Below, piece by piece: positions 46,788-56,864 of a DNA stretch of 64,000 nucleotides. Numbering within the stretch: position 1 is the stretch's first letter; each line of letters opens with the position of its first letter. The notes below the pieces were generated by a model that worked only from the letters and a program-made list of their open reading frames with translations, was not told the DNA's origin and searched no databases. The position numbers and the translations under genes are program-made. The DNA comes from Cryobacterium sp. (lineage in GTDB: Bacteria; Actinomycetota; Actinomycetes; Actinomycetales; Microbacteriaceae), in contig NZ_JAODBG010000059.1 of NCBI RefSeq assembly GCF_025463825.1, positions 1 through 64,000 of the forward strand. Reading direction: 5' to 3'.

Positions 46788-46805
46788 AAACGAACTAGTT
46801 CGTTT
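46788..46805. promoter_or_regulatory. Candidate TetR operator
   Basis: AAACGAACTAGTTCGTTT, perfect 18-bp palindrome between divergent MFS and tetR starts. Confidence 0.7.
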
Positions 46806-46821
46806 TGATACACTCGCGGCC

Positions 46822-47439
46822 ATGGATACCGCCGATCTCCCCACCGGAGCGCCCCCGAAGGACCTGGAACCCACCCGCCAGCGCATCCTCGAGGCGGCCA
46901 GGGCCGAATTCGCAGCGTTCGGCCTCGCCGGCGCCCGCATCGACCGGATCGCCCGGAACGCATCCGCGAGCAAGGAACGCCTCTACACCTATTACCGCAA
47001 GAAGGAGGAGCTCTTCAGCGCGGTGCTGGAGCTCAATCTGACCGAGTTCGCCGCGGCCGTCGCCCACCAGGGAGCGGACCTGGCCGAGTTCGCGGGCATC
47101 CTGTACGACCATTCCGTCGCGCATCCCGAGCACTTGCGAATCATCGACTGGGCACGCCTGGAGCGCCAGGAGGCGAGCGACCCGCCCAACGCGCTGGTCG
47201 ACACGTTCCACGCCGAACAGGTCAGGGGAATCCTGTCCCTCCAGGCGGCCGGCAGCGTCGATCGTGCCTGGGCCGCCGACCACCTCAGCGCGCTGGTCTT
47301 CGGAATCGTCTCCTGCTGGGTCCACGAGCCGGCGTCGGCGTTCTCCCCCCAGCCTGCGTCCGGCGGCGCCGTGATCGCCGCCCGCCGCGCGAGTGTGGTG
47401 CGCGCCGTCCGGCGACTGATCGAACCGGCGGCCGGTTAA
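46822..47439 (+). CDS. TetR/AcrR-family regulator
   Basis: RQRILEAARAEFAAFGLAGARIDRIARNASASKERLYTYYRKKEELFSAVLE. Confidence 0.93.
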   Translation: MDTADLPTGAPPKDLEPTRQRILEAARAEFAAFGLAGARIDRIARNASASKERLYTYYRKKEELFSAVLELNLTEFAAAVAHQGADLAEFAGILYDHSVAHPEHLRIIDWARLERQEASDPPNALVDTFHAEQVRGILSLQAAGSVDRAWAADHLSALVFGIVSCWVHEPASAFSPQPASGGAVIAARRASVVRAVRRLIEPAAG

Positions 47440-47454
47440 CCGACGGCTCGGCCG

Positions 47455-47766
47455 CTACGGGATGGCGCCCTTGGCGGGGTCTCCCAGCGGCACGTTCTCG
47501 AGCACGCTCACCTCCGCCGGGCCGGTCACATGCCCGGCAAGCAGCGCGTTGAGCTCGCCGATCGGCGCGCCGGAGGAGTGCGCGGCCAGGTCGGCCCCGG
47601 TGGTCCACCGTTCGACCATGATCACTCGGGCGGCATCGTGGTGCAGGGCGTAGAGTTCGCAGCCGGCCTCCTCGTGTACCTTCGGCGCCACGATCGAGAA
47701 CGCGTCGATGACGTCCTGGTTGTGCCCGTTGAGCGGGGTGATGACGGCGACGACGACAACTGGCAT
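47455..47766 (-). CDS. Antibiotic biosynthesis monooxygenase (ABM)-domain protein
   Basis: VHEEAGCELYALHHDAARVIMVERWTTGADLAAHSSG. Confidence 0.88.
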   Translation of the reverse strand: MPVVVVAVITPLNGHNQDVIDAFSIVAPKVHEEAGCELYALHHDAARVIMVERWTTGADLAAHSSGAPIGELNALLAGHVTGPAEVSVLENVPLGDPAKGAIP

Positions 47767-47869
47767 TGGTTCTCCTTCAGATCACGAAGCACTCACGGTA
47801 CGCCGTTGAGTCGCCCAATCGCGGCAATGAGCAGCGATGCGTCCGCGAGCCGGTTAAACTAGGTTCATA

Positions 47870-49438
47870 ATGGCTACTTTTGGAAACCTCTCAGATCGCC
47901 TCGCCGAGACGTTTAAAAATCTCCGCACCAAGGGCAAGCTCAGCGCGGCGGATGTCGACGGCACCGTGCGCGAAATCCGTCGCGCCCTCCTCGACGCCGA
48001 CGTGGCGCTCGAGGTCGTCAAGGACTTCACCGGCAAGGTGCGCGAACGCGCCCTCGGTGACGAGGTCAGCAAAGCGCTGAACCCGGCCCAGCAGGTCGTG
48101 CAGATCGTCAACGAGGAACTCATCCAGATCCTCGGCGGCCAACAGCGCCGCCTCGAGTTCGCCAAGAAGCCGCCGACCATCATCATGCTGGCCGGGTTGC
48201 AGGGTGCCGGTAAGACCACCCTCGCCGGCAAGCTGGCGAAGTGGCTGGCCAAGGACGGCCACACGCCGATCCTCGTGGCCGCCGACCTGCAGCGCCCCAA
48301 CGCCGTCACCCAGCTCGAGGTCGTCGCGGCCCAGGCGGGTGTCGCGGTGTACGCCCCCGAGCCCGGCAACGGCGTCGGCAATCCGGTCAAGGTGGCCCGC
48401 GACGGCGTGAAGTTCGCCCAGCAGAAGTTGCACGACGTGGTCATCGTCGACACGGCCGGGCGTCTGGGTGTGGACGCCGAGATGATGAAGCAGGCGGCGG
48501 ACATCCGCAAGGCCATCGACCCCGACGAGGTGCTCTTCGTCATCGACGCCATGATCGGCCAGGACGCCGTGGTCACGGCCAGGGCGTTCCAGGACGGTGT
48601 CGATTTCACCGGTGTGGTGCTCTCCAAGCTGGATGGTGACGCCCGCGGTGGCGCGGCTCTGTCGGTCGCCTCCATCACCGGGCGCCCGATCATGTTCGCG
48701 TCGACCGGTGAAGGCCTGGACGACTTCGAACCTTTCCACCCCGACCGCATGGCCAGCCGCATCCTCGACCTCGGTGACATCCTCACCCTGATCGAGCAGG
48801 CGCAGGGCGCGTTCGATGAGGACGAAGCCCGCAAGATGGCGGAGAAGTTCTCCACCGACTCATTCACCCTCGACGACTTCCTCGGCCAGATGCAGCAACT
48901 TCGCAACATGGGCTCGATCAAGAAGATGATGGGCATGCTGCCCGGCGCCGGCGCCATGAAGCAGCAGCTGGACGACTTCGACGAGCGCGAGATCGTTCGT
49001 ACCGAAGCCATCATCCAGTCGATGACCAAGGCGGAGCGGGTTACCCCGAAGCTGCTCAACGGCTCTCGTCGCCTGCGCATCGCGCGAGGCTCCGGCTCCA
49101 GCGTCACCGAGGTCAACCAGCTCGTGCAGCGCTTCGAGCAGGCCGCCAAGATGATGAAGACCGTCGCGAAGGGCGGCATGCCCAATATCCCCGGCATGGG
49201 CCCGATCCCCGGCGGCATGGGCGGCAAGCGCCCCCAGGTGCAGCAGAAGAAGAAAGGCTCGAAATCGGGCAACCCGGCCAAGCGGGCCGCGGAGAACGCC
49301 GCGATCGCCTCGGGTGAGAAGCTCGGCGGCGCACCCGCAGGCGGCTCCGGGTTCGGCCTCGGCGGGGGCGCCAAGGCGCCAGCGGGCGGGCCGACGCCCG
49401 AGGAGATGGCTGCCCTGCAGAAGATGCTGGGCCGGTAG
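47870..49438 (+). CDS. ffh: Signal recognition particle protein
   Basis: IMLAGLQGAGKTTLAGKLAKWLAK, VIVDTAGRLGVDAEMM, Met-rich M domain. Confidence 0.97.
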   Translation: MATFGNLSDRLAETFKNLRTKGKLSAADVDGTVREIRRALLDADVALEVVKDFTGKVRERALGDEVSKALNPAQQVVQIVNEELIQILGGQQRRLEFAKKPPTIIMLAGLQGAGKTTLAGKLAKWLAKDGHTPILVAADLQRPNAVTQLEVVAAQAGVAVYAPEPGNGVGNPVKVARDGVKFAQQKLHDVVIVDTAGRLGVDAEMMKQAADIRKAIDPDEVLFVIDAMIGQDAVVTARAFQDGVDFTGVVLSKLDGDARGGAALSVASITGRPIMFASTGEGLDDFEPFHPDRMASRILDLGDILTLIEQAQGAFDEDEARKMAEKFSTDSFTLDDFLGQMQQLRNMGSIKKMMGMLPGAGAMKQQLDDFDEREIVRTEAIIQSMTKAERVTPKLLNGSRRLRIARGSGSSVTEVNQLVQRFEQAAKMMKTVAKGGMPNIPGMGPIPGGMGGKRPQVQQKKKGSKSGNPAKRAAENAAIASGEKLGGAPAGGSGFGLGGGAKAPAGGPTPEEMAALQKMLGR

Positions 49439-49502
49439 TCCCGAGCCGCACAACGGCGCCATCGGTGCCGTGCCCGGTGCGGGCGGGGAATAGGATTCTG
49501 CA

Positions 49503-50291
49503 ATGACCTCTCCCTCCGCCCGCCCGGTGCGCCTCGGCGTACAGATTGCCCCGCAGCACGCCGACTACACCTCCATTCGCGACACCGTCTCTGCAATCGA
49601 GGCCCTCGGCGTGGACATCGCCTTCAATTGGGACCACTTCTACCCGCTTAGTGGTGACCCGGAGGGGCAGCACTTCGAGTCGTGGACGCTGCTGGCCGCG
49701 TGGGCCGAGCAGACCAGCGTCATCGAGGTGGGCGCCCTGGTGAACTGCAGCAGCTACCGCAACGCCGACCTCCAGGCCGACATGGCCCGCACGATCGACC
49801 ACATCAGCGGCGGCCGCTTCATCTTCGGCACCGGCTCCGGTTGGTTCGAGCGCGACTACGACGAGTACGGGTTCGATTTCGGTACCGCCGGCACCCGCCT
49901 GGACGCCCTGGCCGACGACCTGCCCAGGGTCGAGGCCCGCTGGGCCAAGCTCAACCCCGCACCCGTCCGGGACATCCCCGTGCTGATCGGCGGCGGTGGC
50001 GAGAAGAAGACCCTGCGCATCGTGGCGAAGCACGCCGACATCTGGCACTCGTTCTCGACACCGGACGTGCTTGTCCACAAGCTCGGGGTGCTCGGCACCT
50101 GGTGCGACACCGTGGGCCGCGACATCACCGAGATCGAGATCTCCACCGAGCTTCGCGGCAAGACCACCGAGGAGGCCGACGAACTCTACGAGCTCGGCAC
50201 CACCCTGTTCACGCTGGGCATCTCCGGGCCCGCCCACGACCTCTCTCCGGTAGAAGACTGGCTCGCCTGGCGAGACGCCAAAAACGCCTGA
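49503..50291 (+). CDS. LLM-class F420-dependent oxidoreductase
   Basis: RLGVQIAPQHADYTSIRDTV, FNWDHFYPL, FGTGSGWFERDYDEYG. Confidence 0.88.
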   Translation: MTSPSARPVRLGVQIAPQHADYTSIRDTVSAIEALGVDIAFNWDHFYPLSGDPEGQHFESWTLLAAWAEQTSVIEVGALVNCSSYRNADLQADMARTIDHISGGRFIFGTGSGWFERDYDEYGFDFGTAGTRLDALADDLPRVEARWAKLNPAPVRDIPVLIGGGGEKKTLRIVAKHADIWHSFSTPDVLVHKLGVLGTWCDTVGRDITEIEISTELRGKTTEEADELYELGTTLFTLGISGPAHDLSPVEDWLAWRDAKNA

Positions 50292-50367
50292 TCCGTCTAC
50301 GCGAGAGCGGGGAAACGGTTGCTTCCCGGGTGGGAGGCAACAGTTACGCCGCTTTCGAGGGCTGGAT

Positions 50368-51528
50368 TCAGGGGGTTGCGGGGAGCAGGCCCTCTCGGAG
50401 CTCGCGGGCAAGGGAGGCCACTACGGCGGGAAGGTCTCCGTCGTTCAAGGCCGCGACAGCCAGCTGTCGCTGATAGCTGGCGCCGTGGTCGAGGATCAGG
50501 TTCAGCTGTCGCAACTCCGGAAGGCAGCCCAGGCGCTCGGCGGTGGGGGAGAGCACCTCGACCAGGCGGCGCACCTCGTCGGTGACCATTCGTTCGGTGC
50601 CGGTGGAGTTCACGATGATCTCGGCCGCCAACCCGTAGCGGGCCGCCCGCCACTTGTTCTCCCGCACGAACCAGGGCTGCATGGTGGGCACCGGGCGCCC
50701 GTTGTCGATCTCGGTCGACATCCACTCGACCAGGCACTGGATGAATGCGGCGATCCCGCCGAGCTCCTCGACGGTGGAGACTCCGTCGCAGGCGCGCACC
50801 TCGATGGTGCCCCAGCGCGGGGAGGGGCGGATGTCCCACCGCACCTCGGTGGCGTCCTCGATGATCCCGGTGACCGTGAGGTCGTTGACGTAGTCTTCCC
50901 ACGCCGACCAGTCCTCGAGCCGCCACGGCAGGCCGGCGGTGGGCAACTGCTGGAACATCTGCGCTCGATTGGAGGCGTATCCGGTGTTGACGCCCGCCCA
51001 GAACGGGCTCGATGCGCTCAACGCCTGCAGGTGCGGCACGAAGCTGAGCAGACCGTTGAGGATCGGGATGACCTTGTCGCGGTCCTCGATGCCCACGTGC
51101 ACGTGGATGCCCCAGATCATCATGTTCCGGCCCCACCACTGGGTGCGGTCGATGAGCTTGTGGTAGCGCTCCTTGTCGGTGACCGTCTGGTCGAACCACT
51201 GGCCGAATGGGTGCGAGCCCGAGCAGATCGGGTCAACACCCCGCGGCTCGGTTATGGCGCGCACCTCGGCGGCCTGGTCGGCGACGTCCGCGACGGCGCC
51301 GGCCACGGTGTGGTGCACTCCGGAGACAAGCTCAACGGTGTTCAACAGGAGCTCCCCGGTGATGTGCGGGTGCGGGGAGCCATCCGGGCCGCGGAGGGCG
51401 TCGAGGACCTCGTCGGCGATCGAGACGAGGTCGCCGGTTTCACGATCGACCAGGGCGAGTTCCCACTCGATGCCGACCGTCGATCGCTCGGAGCGAGCGA
51501 ACTCGATTCCCACGGTTTCGCGTCCCAC
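50368..51528 (-). CDS. Carboxylate-amine ligase, YbdK-type glutamate-cysteine ligase (GCS2)
   Basis: STVGIEWELALVDRETGDLV, WWGRNMMIWGIHVHVGIEDRDKVIP, RWGTIEVRACDGV. Confidence 0.92.
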   Translation of the reverse strand: MGRETVGIEFARSERSTVGIEWELALVDRETGDLVSIADEVLDALRGPDGSPHPHITGELLLNTVELVSGVHHTVAGAVADVADQAAEVRAITEPRGVDPICSGSHPFGQWFDQTVTDKERYHKLIDRTQWWGRNMMIWGIHVHVGIEDRDKVIPILNGLLSFVPHLQALSASSPFWAGVNTGYASNRAQMFQQLPTAGLPWRLEDWSAWEDYVNDLTVTGIIEDATEVRWDIRPSPRWGTIEVRACDGVSTVEELGGIAAFIQCLVEWMSTEIDNGRPVPTMQPWFVRENKWRAARYGLAAEIIVNSTGTERMVTDEVRRLVEVLSPTAERLGCLPELRQLNLILDHGASYQRQLAVAALNDGDLPAVVASLARELREGLLPATP

Positions 51529-51815
51529 AGTGCTGCCCTTCGTGCTTCGGTGTCCCGGAGGGGGGACGATCTGGCCCAATCCTGACAGCTAATCGGCTTC
51601 CGCGCCGCCCGGCGCGCGCGACGGGGTCATCACGCGACACGGTACTTCGGAACTCGATTATCACAAAGTGGGTGATGTCTGACACAATGATTAGTCGAGT
51701 TCTGTTGCGCCCGACCCTCTAATCCGGCGTAGCAAGAACCTTATTGAGCTTGTGCCGAGTGTGCCCCCACGCTCACGGCTGTCAGTTCGCCAAACATCTA
51801 AATCACAGGAGAATT

Positions 51816-52232
51816 GTGGCTGTCAAAATCCGTCTGAAGCGCATGGGCAAGATTCGTGCGCCGTACTACCGCATCGTTGTCGCCGACTCGCGCACCAAGC
51901 GTGATGGTCGTGTCATCGAAGAGATCGGCATCTACCACCCCACGCAGGAGCCTTCGGTCATCGAGGTCAAGTCCGAGCGTGCCCAGTACTGGCTCTCCGT
52001 CGGCGCCCAGCCGACCGAGCAGGTCGCGGCACTCCTCAAGCTGACCGGCGACTGGGGCATCTTCAAGGGCGACAAGAACGCCGTCTCCACCGTCAAGTTC
52101 AAGGAACCGAAGGCCGCCTTCGTCGCCGACGAGAAGAAGAAGCCGGTTCTCAAGCCCAAGGCCGAGAAGCCCGCGGACAAGGCCCCGACCGAAGAAGTTG
52201 CCGCTGAGGCAACCGAAGAGGACAAGGCGTAA
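51816..52232 (+). CDS. rpsP: 30S ribosomal protein S16
   Basis: [42 protein letters not shown]. Confidence 0.97.
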   Translation: MAVKIRLKRMGKIRAPYYRIVVADSRTKRDGRVIEEIGIYHPTQEPSVIEVKSERAQYWLSVGAQPTEQVAALLKLTGDWGIFKGDKNAVSTVKFKEPKAAFVADEKKKPVLKPKAEKPADKAPTEEVAAEATEEDKA

Positions 52233-52234
52233 TT

Positions 52235-52471
52235 TTGCTCGCTCCCGCGCTTGAGCACCTCGTCAAGGGAATCGTTGATCACCCGGACGATGTGCACGTT
52301 GTAGCCCAGAACTCACCCCGTGGTGAGGTCCTCGAGGTTCGTGTGAACCCCGAGGACCTCGGCCGGGTGATCGGCCGCGCCGGTCGCACCGCCAAGGCGT
52401 TGCGTACTCTCGTGGCCGCTCTGGCCGATGGCAAGCGCGTGCGGGTCGACGTTGTCGACACCGACTTCTGA
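52235..52471 (+). CDS. khpA: KH-domain RNA-binding protein
   Basis: LEVRVNPEDLGRVIGRAGRTAKALRTLVAAL, directly after rpsP. Confidence 0.94.
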   Translation: MLAPALEHLVKGIVDHPDDVHVVAQNSPRGEVLEVRVNPEDLGRVIGRAGRTAKALRTLVAALADGKRVRVDVVDTDF

Positions 52472-52493
52472 GCGGGCAGTGGACCAGCCCCTC

Positions 52494-53144
52494 ATGAGCG
52501 ACGACAGCATCACCCCGGCCACCCAATTACGGGTGGGGCGCCTCACCAAGGCTCACGGCCTCAAGGGCGCCATCAAGCTGGAGCTGTTCACGGACGACCC
52601 GGGACGACGTTTCGTCCCGGGCGCCGTGTTCACCCTCCAGGTGCCGACCAGCTCACCCTGGCACGGCAAGACCATCGAACTCGTCGAGCTGCGCTGGTAC
52701 AACCAGCACGCCGTCGGGTTCTTCAAGGGAGTGCCGGACCGCGAGGCCGCCGAGACCCTGGCCAAGGCCATTCTCTGGATCGACCAGGACTCCGCCGAGC
52801 AGACGGACGAAGAAGACGCCTGGTACGACCACCAGCTGGTCGGCCTCGCCGTCGTGCGGGACGGCGTTCAGATCGGCACGCTCACGCGCCTCGAACACCT
52901 GCCCGCCCAGGACCTCCTCATTGTGAAGACCGCCAACGGCGAGGTGATGATCCCGTTCGTCAAGGCGATCGTCCCCTCGGTCGACGTGACGGCAGGCATC
53001 ATCACGATCACCCCGCCACCCGGCCTGCTCGAAGAGCTCCCGGACGAGCCGGACACGGACGAAACGGACGCCGTCGAACCGGCAGCGGACCCCGAATCCC
53101 CGGAGCAGGCAGCGACGCCGACTCCCGACGGTCAGGGCGCATAG
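52494..53144 (+). CDS. rimM: Ribosome maturation factor RimM
   Basis: LRVGRLTKAHGLKGAIKLELFTDDP; DAWYDHQLVGLAVV. Confidence 0.94.
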   Translation: MSDDSITPATQLRVGRLTKAHGLKGAIKLELFTDDPGRRFVPGAVFTLQVPTSSPWHGKTIELVELRWYNQHAVGFFKGVPDREAAETLAKAILWIDQDSAEQTDEEDAWYDHQLVGLAVVRDGVQIGTLTRLEHLPAQDLLIVKTANGEVMIPFVKAIVPSVDVTAGIITITPPPGLLEELPDEPDTDETDAVEPAADPESPEQAATPTPDGQGA

Positions 53145-53236
53145 CCGCCCCTGACCCAGTTCACGGGGAGAGGCGCGCCGCGCCACACCTACTTCACGTT
53201 CGTTGACACGCGGCCGTTGAAGAGGAGTACCGCCGC

Positions 53237-54094
53237 ATGTCCTACGTGAATCCGGACCACCTGATCGATGAACTCGTTCACTCGGGGGTCGTCAAGTCCA
53301 ACCTCACCGCCCGACAGATGTTCCTGCGCGGCGCCCTGTCCGGGGCGATCCTCGGCGCGGCGACGTCACTGGCGCTCACCGCGGCCGCCCAGACCGGGCT
53401 GCCCATCGTGGGCGCCATCCTGTTCCCCGTCGGTTTCTGCGTGATCCTGATGCTGGGCCTCGAACTGGTCACGGGCAGCTTCGCGCTGATCCCGCTGGCG
53501 GTCCTCGAGGGCCGTACCACGGTCGCCAAGGCGCTCAAGAACTTCGCCATCGTCATCCCGGCGCACATCGTGGGCGCCGGCCTGTTCGCGGTGCTCTATG
53601 TGGGCGTGATCACCTACCTCGGTACCGACACGACCGACCCGGTGATCCAGGCGATCATCCATATGGCCGAGCACAAGGTCCTGCCCTACGAAGCCGTCGG
53701 CGCCGGCGGCATCCTGGTCGCCGTCATCAAGGCCATGCTGTGCAATTGGATGGTGGCGCTGGGCACGATCATGTTCTACACGTCGACCTCGGCTGCGGGC
53801 AAGATCGCCGGCATGTGGCTGCCCGTGCTCACCTTCTTCGGCCTGGGCCTGGAGCACGCCGTGGTGAACATGTTCGTCATCCCTGCGGGCATGCTGCTCG
53901 GGGCGGACATCAGCTTCGGCGACTGGTGGGGCTGGAACACCGGCCCGGTCCTGATCGGTAACTTCATGGGCGCCGTGCTGTTCACCGCCCTGCCCCTGTA
54001 CTTCTCGCACCGCAACACGGTCAACCGCGACGCCGTGAGCCACGACGAGGCCGACGCGGCCCGTCCGACGGAACTCGCCGCCAGCCACTCGTAG
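53237..54094 (+). CDS. Formate/nitrite transporter (FNT/FocA) family channel
   Basis: [74 protein letters not shown]. Confidence 0.92.
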   Translation: MSYVNPDHLIDELVHSGVVKSNLTARQMFLRGALSGAILGAATSLALTAAAQTGLPIVGAILFPVGFCVILMLGLELVTGSFALIPLAVLEGRTTVAKALKNFAIVIPAHIVGAGLFAVLYVGVITYLGTDTTDPVIQAIIHMAEHKVLPYEAVGAGGILVAVIKAMLCNWMVALGTIMFYTSTSAAGKIAGMWLPVLTFFGLGLEHAVVNMFVIPAGMLLGADISFGDWWGWNTGPVLIGNFMGAVLFTALPLYFSHRNTVNRDAVSHDEADAARPTELAASHS

Positions 54095-54104
54095 ACTTGC
54101 CGAT

Positions 54105-54887
54105 ATGCGCATCGACATCATCAGTATTTTTCCGGAATTCTTCGGTGTGCTGGACATCTCCCTCCTCGGCCGCGCCCGGCAGGCCGGCCTGATCGACCTC
54201 GCCGTGCACAACCTGCGCGACTTCACCCACGACCGGCACAGCACCGTCGACGACACCCCGTACGGCGGCGGCGCCGGCATGGTGATGAAGCCGGAGCCCT
54301 GGGGCGAGGCGCTGGACAGCATCCTTCCCGCGGCGCCGGAACCGGGCGTCATGCCAACGGGAGCCGGCACCGGCCCCGTGTTGATCTTCCCCTCACCCGC
54401 CGGCGAACAGTTCACCCAGGCCATGGCCAGGGAACTGGCAGCCGAGCCGCACCTGGTCTTCGGCTGCGGTCGCTACGAGGGAATCGACCAGCGCGTCGTG
54501 GACCACTTCGCCGGCCGGGGCCGCGTGCGGCTGGTGAGCCTGGGCGACTACGTCCTGAACGGGGGAGAGGTGGCCGTGATGGCCATGATCGAGGCCATCG
54601 GTCGGCTCATCCCCGGCGTGGTCGGCAACCCGGAGAGCCTCGTCGAGGAATCGCACGAGGATGGCCTGCTCGAGTACCCGAGCTACACCAAGCCCGCCAG
54701 CTGGCGCGGCCTCGACGTGCCGCCCGTTCTGCTCAGCGGCAACCACGGCGCGATCGCGACGTGGCGCCGTGAGAAGCAGCTCGAGCGCACCAGGGCGGTC
54801 CGGCCCGACCTCCTCCCGGCAGACATGGCCGATGCGGAGCTTCTGCCTCCAGCGAACTCCAAGGCTCGGCGGGGCTCGCGCGGGTAA
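54105..54887 (+). CDS. trmD: tRNA (guanine-N1)-methyltransferase
   Basis: [53 protein letters not shown]. Confidence 0.96.
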   Translation: MRIDIISIFPEFFGVLDISLLGRARQAGLIDLAVHNLRDFTHDRHSTVDDTPYGGGAGMVMKPEPWGEALDSILPAAPEPGVMPTGAGTGPVLIFPSPAGEQFTQAMARELAAEPHLVFGCGRYEGIDQRVVDHFAGRGRVRLVSLGDYVLNGGEVAVMAMIEAIGRLIPGVVGNPESLVEESHEDGLLEYPSYTKPASWRGLDVPPVLLSGNHGAIATWRREKQLERTRAVRPDLLPADMADAELLPPANSKARRGSRG

Positions 54888-54897
54888 TCTGGGCACT

Positions 54898-55452
54898 GTG
54901 ATTCTCCGCAGGGTCTTCTACTACTGGCAGTTCGTGGCCGTCGGCGTGCTGCCGCTCTGGCTGATGATCGCCGCGTCCATTTTCGGGACCTCCGCCTGGC
55001 AGGTGCTCGGCGCGGCGTTCGGGGCCATCGCCATCGGCTTCGGGTTGCTCGTCGTGGCCTCGCTGTTCCTGGCCCGCAAGGAGGTGCGCCTGGCCAAGGC
55101 CGTCTCCTGGGCCGACGTGGGCGTGCTCACGCTATGGCACCTGATGATCGTCCTCATGGGCGTCTTCTCGGTGACCGCGCCCTGGCTGTCGGTCCTGGTG
55201 GTCCTGGTCGGCATCGGCGCCTTCTGGTTCGCGGCCTGGGAACTCTACGCCGCCGCCCGCAAGCGCGTGCGGGAGGCCTTGGCGTACCTCGACGAGACGG
55301 CCCGTTACGGTACAGTTCCGGCCGGTGGGTCCCCGTTCCCGACGGTGTCGAACCCCGCTGCGAACCCGGCCGCATCGCGCTCCCAGCCGGCCAGCCCGGC
55401 ATCCGCCGACCCGAGCGTGATCATCATCCAGGAGAAGCCCGGCGAACGCTGA
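54898..55452 (+). CDS. Hypothetical integral membrane protein
   Basis: Several hydrophobic TM-like stretches; GTG start 10 bp after trmD. Confidence 0.7.
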   Translation: MILRRVFYYWQFVAVGVLPLWLMIAASIFGTSAWQVLGAAFGAIAIGFGLLVVASLFLARKEVRLAKAVSWADVGVLTLWHLMIVLMGVFSVTAPWLSVLVVLVGIGAFWFAAWELYAAARKRVREALAYLDETARYGTVPAGGSPFPTVSNPAANPAASRSQPASPASADPSVIIIQEKPGER

Positions 55453-55462
55453 GCACGCCCTG

Positions 55463-55492
55463 TTGGCGCGCCGCGGCATTTCGTGGCAGAAT
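55463..55492 (+). promoter_or_regulatory. Candidate rplS promoter
   Basis: TTGGCG (55463-55468) - 18 bp - CAGAAT (55487-55492). Confidence 0.5.
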
Positions 55493-55515
55493 AAGCGTTT
55501 GTGCCGCGGCAAGTC

Positions 55516-55629
55516 TCTGCCACAGGGGAGCTGCATCGACATCGGCACGCACACACTCAATTGGTCGCCACCAGCTCACAGAACGTGAGCGGGCGGGGCG
55601 CCACTAAAACGTCCTCGACCTGTGGCGGG
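55516..55629 (+). ncRNA. Candidate structured 5' leader of rplS
   Basis: Closing helix GCCACAGG/CCTGTGGC plus extension, internal TGG(u)CGCC/GGCGCCA, apical GCTCAC-AGAAC-GTGAGC. Confidence 0.5.
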
Positions 55630-55646
55630 TACAGAGAGCGAATAAC

Positions 55647-55991
55647 ATGCATATTCTCGACCAGGTGGACGCAGCATCGCTGCGTTCAGACATCCCGGAG
55701 TTCCGCGCGGGCGACACCGTCAAGGTCCACGTCAACATCGTTGAAGGCGCACGCTCGCGTGTCCAGGTCTTCCAGGGCGTCGTCATCGGCCGCTCCGGCG
55801 AAGGCGTTCGCGAGACCTTCTGCGTCCGTAAGGTCAGCTTCCAGGTCGGCGTCGAGCGTACCTTCCCGGTGCACTCCCCGGTGATCGACCACATCGAGGT
55901 CGTCGTCCGCGGTGACGTGCGTCGCGCCAAGCTGTACTACCTGCGCGGTCTGCGCGGCAAGAAGGCCAAGATCAAGGAAAAGCGCGACTAA
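55647..55991 (+). CDS. rplS: 50S ribosomal protein L19
   Basis: [60 protein letters not shown]. Confidence 0.97.
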   Translation: MHILDQVDAASLRSDIPEFRAGDTVKVHVNIVEGARSRVQVFQGVVIGRSGEGVRETFCVRKVSFQVGVERTFPVHSPVIDHIEVVVRGDVRRAKLYYLRGLRGKKAKIKEKRD

Positions 55992-56101
55992 CAGCGCCCG
56001 CCTCGAATCCGCTTCGGCTCGTGCCTGAGCGTCTTCGCAGCCCGCTGGATTTCCCCCTGAGCTCCTCCCCGCTAAACTGGGCGAGGAGCTCAGGCGGTTA
56101 A

Positions 56102-56848
56102 ATGACAGACAACATTCTGCCCTCGCGATCGCATCGCCTGGAATCAGATTCGCCGCGCAAGAAGCGCGGCATCGCGATATTCATTCGCGACCTTCTCATC
56201 ATCTTCGTGGTGGCATTGCTCATCTCGTTCCTGATCAAGACGTTCCTGGTGCGCTCGTTCTACATCCCGTCGGGGTCGATGGAGAACACCCTGCTGGTGC
56301 AGGACCGCATCATCGTCAACCAGCTCGAACCCGGCCTGGTGCCGGTGTCCCGGGGCGATGTCGTCGTCTTCCGGGACCCGGGCGGATGGCTGCCCCCGCA
56401 GGCGCCACTCGAGCAGAACCCCGTCGTCGCGGCCCTGGATTGGACCATGTCGGTGGTGGGCCTGTCCGCCCCGGACAGCAACGACCACCTCATCAAGCGG
56501 ATCATCGGGCTGCCCGGTGACCACGTCGTGTGCTGCAACGCCCTCGGCCAGATGAGCGTCAACGACGTTCCGCTCAACGAGCCCTATGTGCTGTTGCCCG
56601 CCGGCCAGACCAGCGCCTCCAAGGACGCCTTCGACGTCGTGGTGCCCGAGGACTCCCTCTGGGTGATGGGCGACAACCGCTACGACTCGCTCGACTCCCG
56701 CTACCACCCGGACACTCCCGGGAAGGGTTTCGTGCCCATGGACAACGTCGTAGGCCGCGCCATGGTGATCAGCTGGCCGCTGAACCGCTTGAGTTGGCTC
56801 GGCGATTACCCGGACGTCTTCAGAGGGGTCGAAGAGGCCGAGAAGTGA
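56102..56848 (+). CDS. lepB: Signal peptidase I
   Basis: SFYIPSGSMENTLLVQDRIIVNQL, HLIKRIIGLPGDHV, VMGDNRYDSLDSRYH. Confidence 0.95.
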   Translation: MTDNILPSRSHRLESDSPRKKRGIAIFIRDLLIIFVVALLISFLIKTFLVRSFYIPSGSMENTLLVQDRIIVNQLEPGLVPVSRGDVVVFRDPGGWLPPQAPLEQNPVVAALDWTMSVVGLSAPDSNDHLIKRIIGLPGDHVVCCNALGQMSVNDVPLNEPYVLLPAGQTSASKDAFDVVVPEDSLWVMGDNRYDSLDSRYHPDTPGKGFVPMDNVVGRAMVISWPLNRLSWLGDYPDVFRGVEEAEK

Positions 56849-56864
56849 TGGAGCAGGGCCGAGA

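Noticed and set aside
46575-46973. 132-aa - strand ORF covering the MFS start and tetR antisense
   Set aside because: Composite of the true MFS N-terminus in a shifted frame and antisense tetR sequence; explained by the frameshift at 46705-46709.
55484-55521. GTGGCAGA...TCTGCCAC inverted repeat near rplS, at first read as an RNA stem
   Set aside because: Its left arm overlaps the predicted -10 box (CAGAAT), so it would not be in the transcript; the downstream P1-P3 helices are the better model.
55501-55884. 127-aa ORF upstream of and overlapping rplS
   Set aside because: Ser/Arg-rich, out of frame with rplS, no motif; the region is better explained as promoter and leader RNA.
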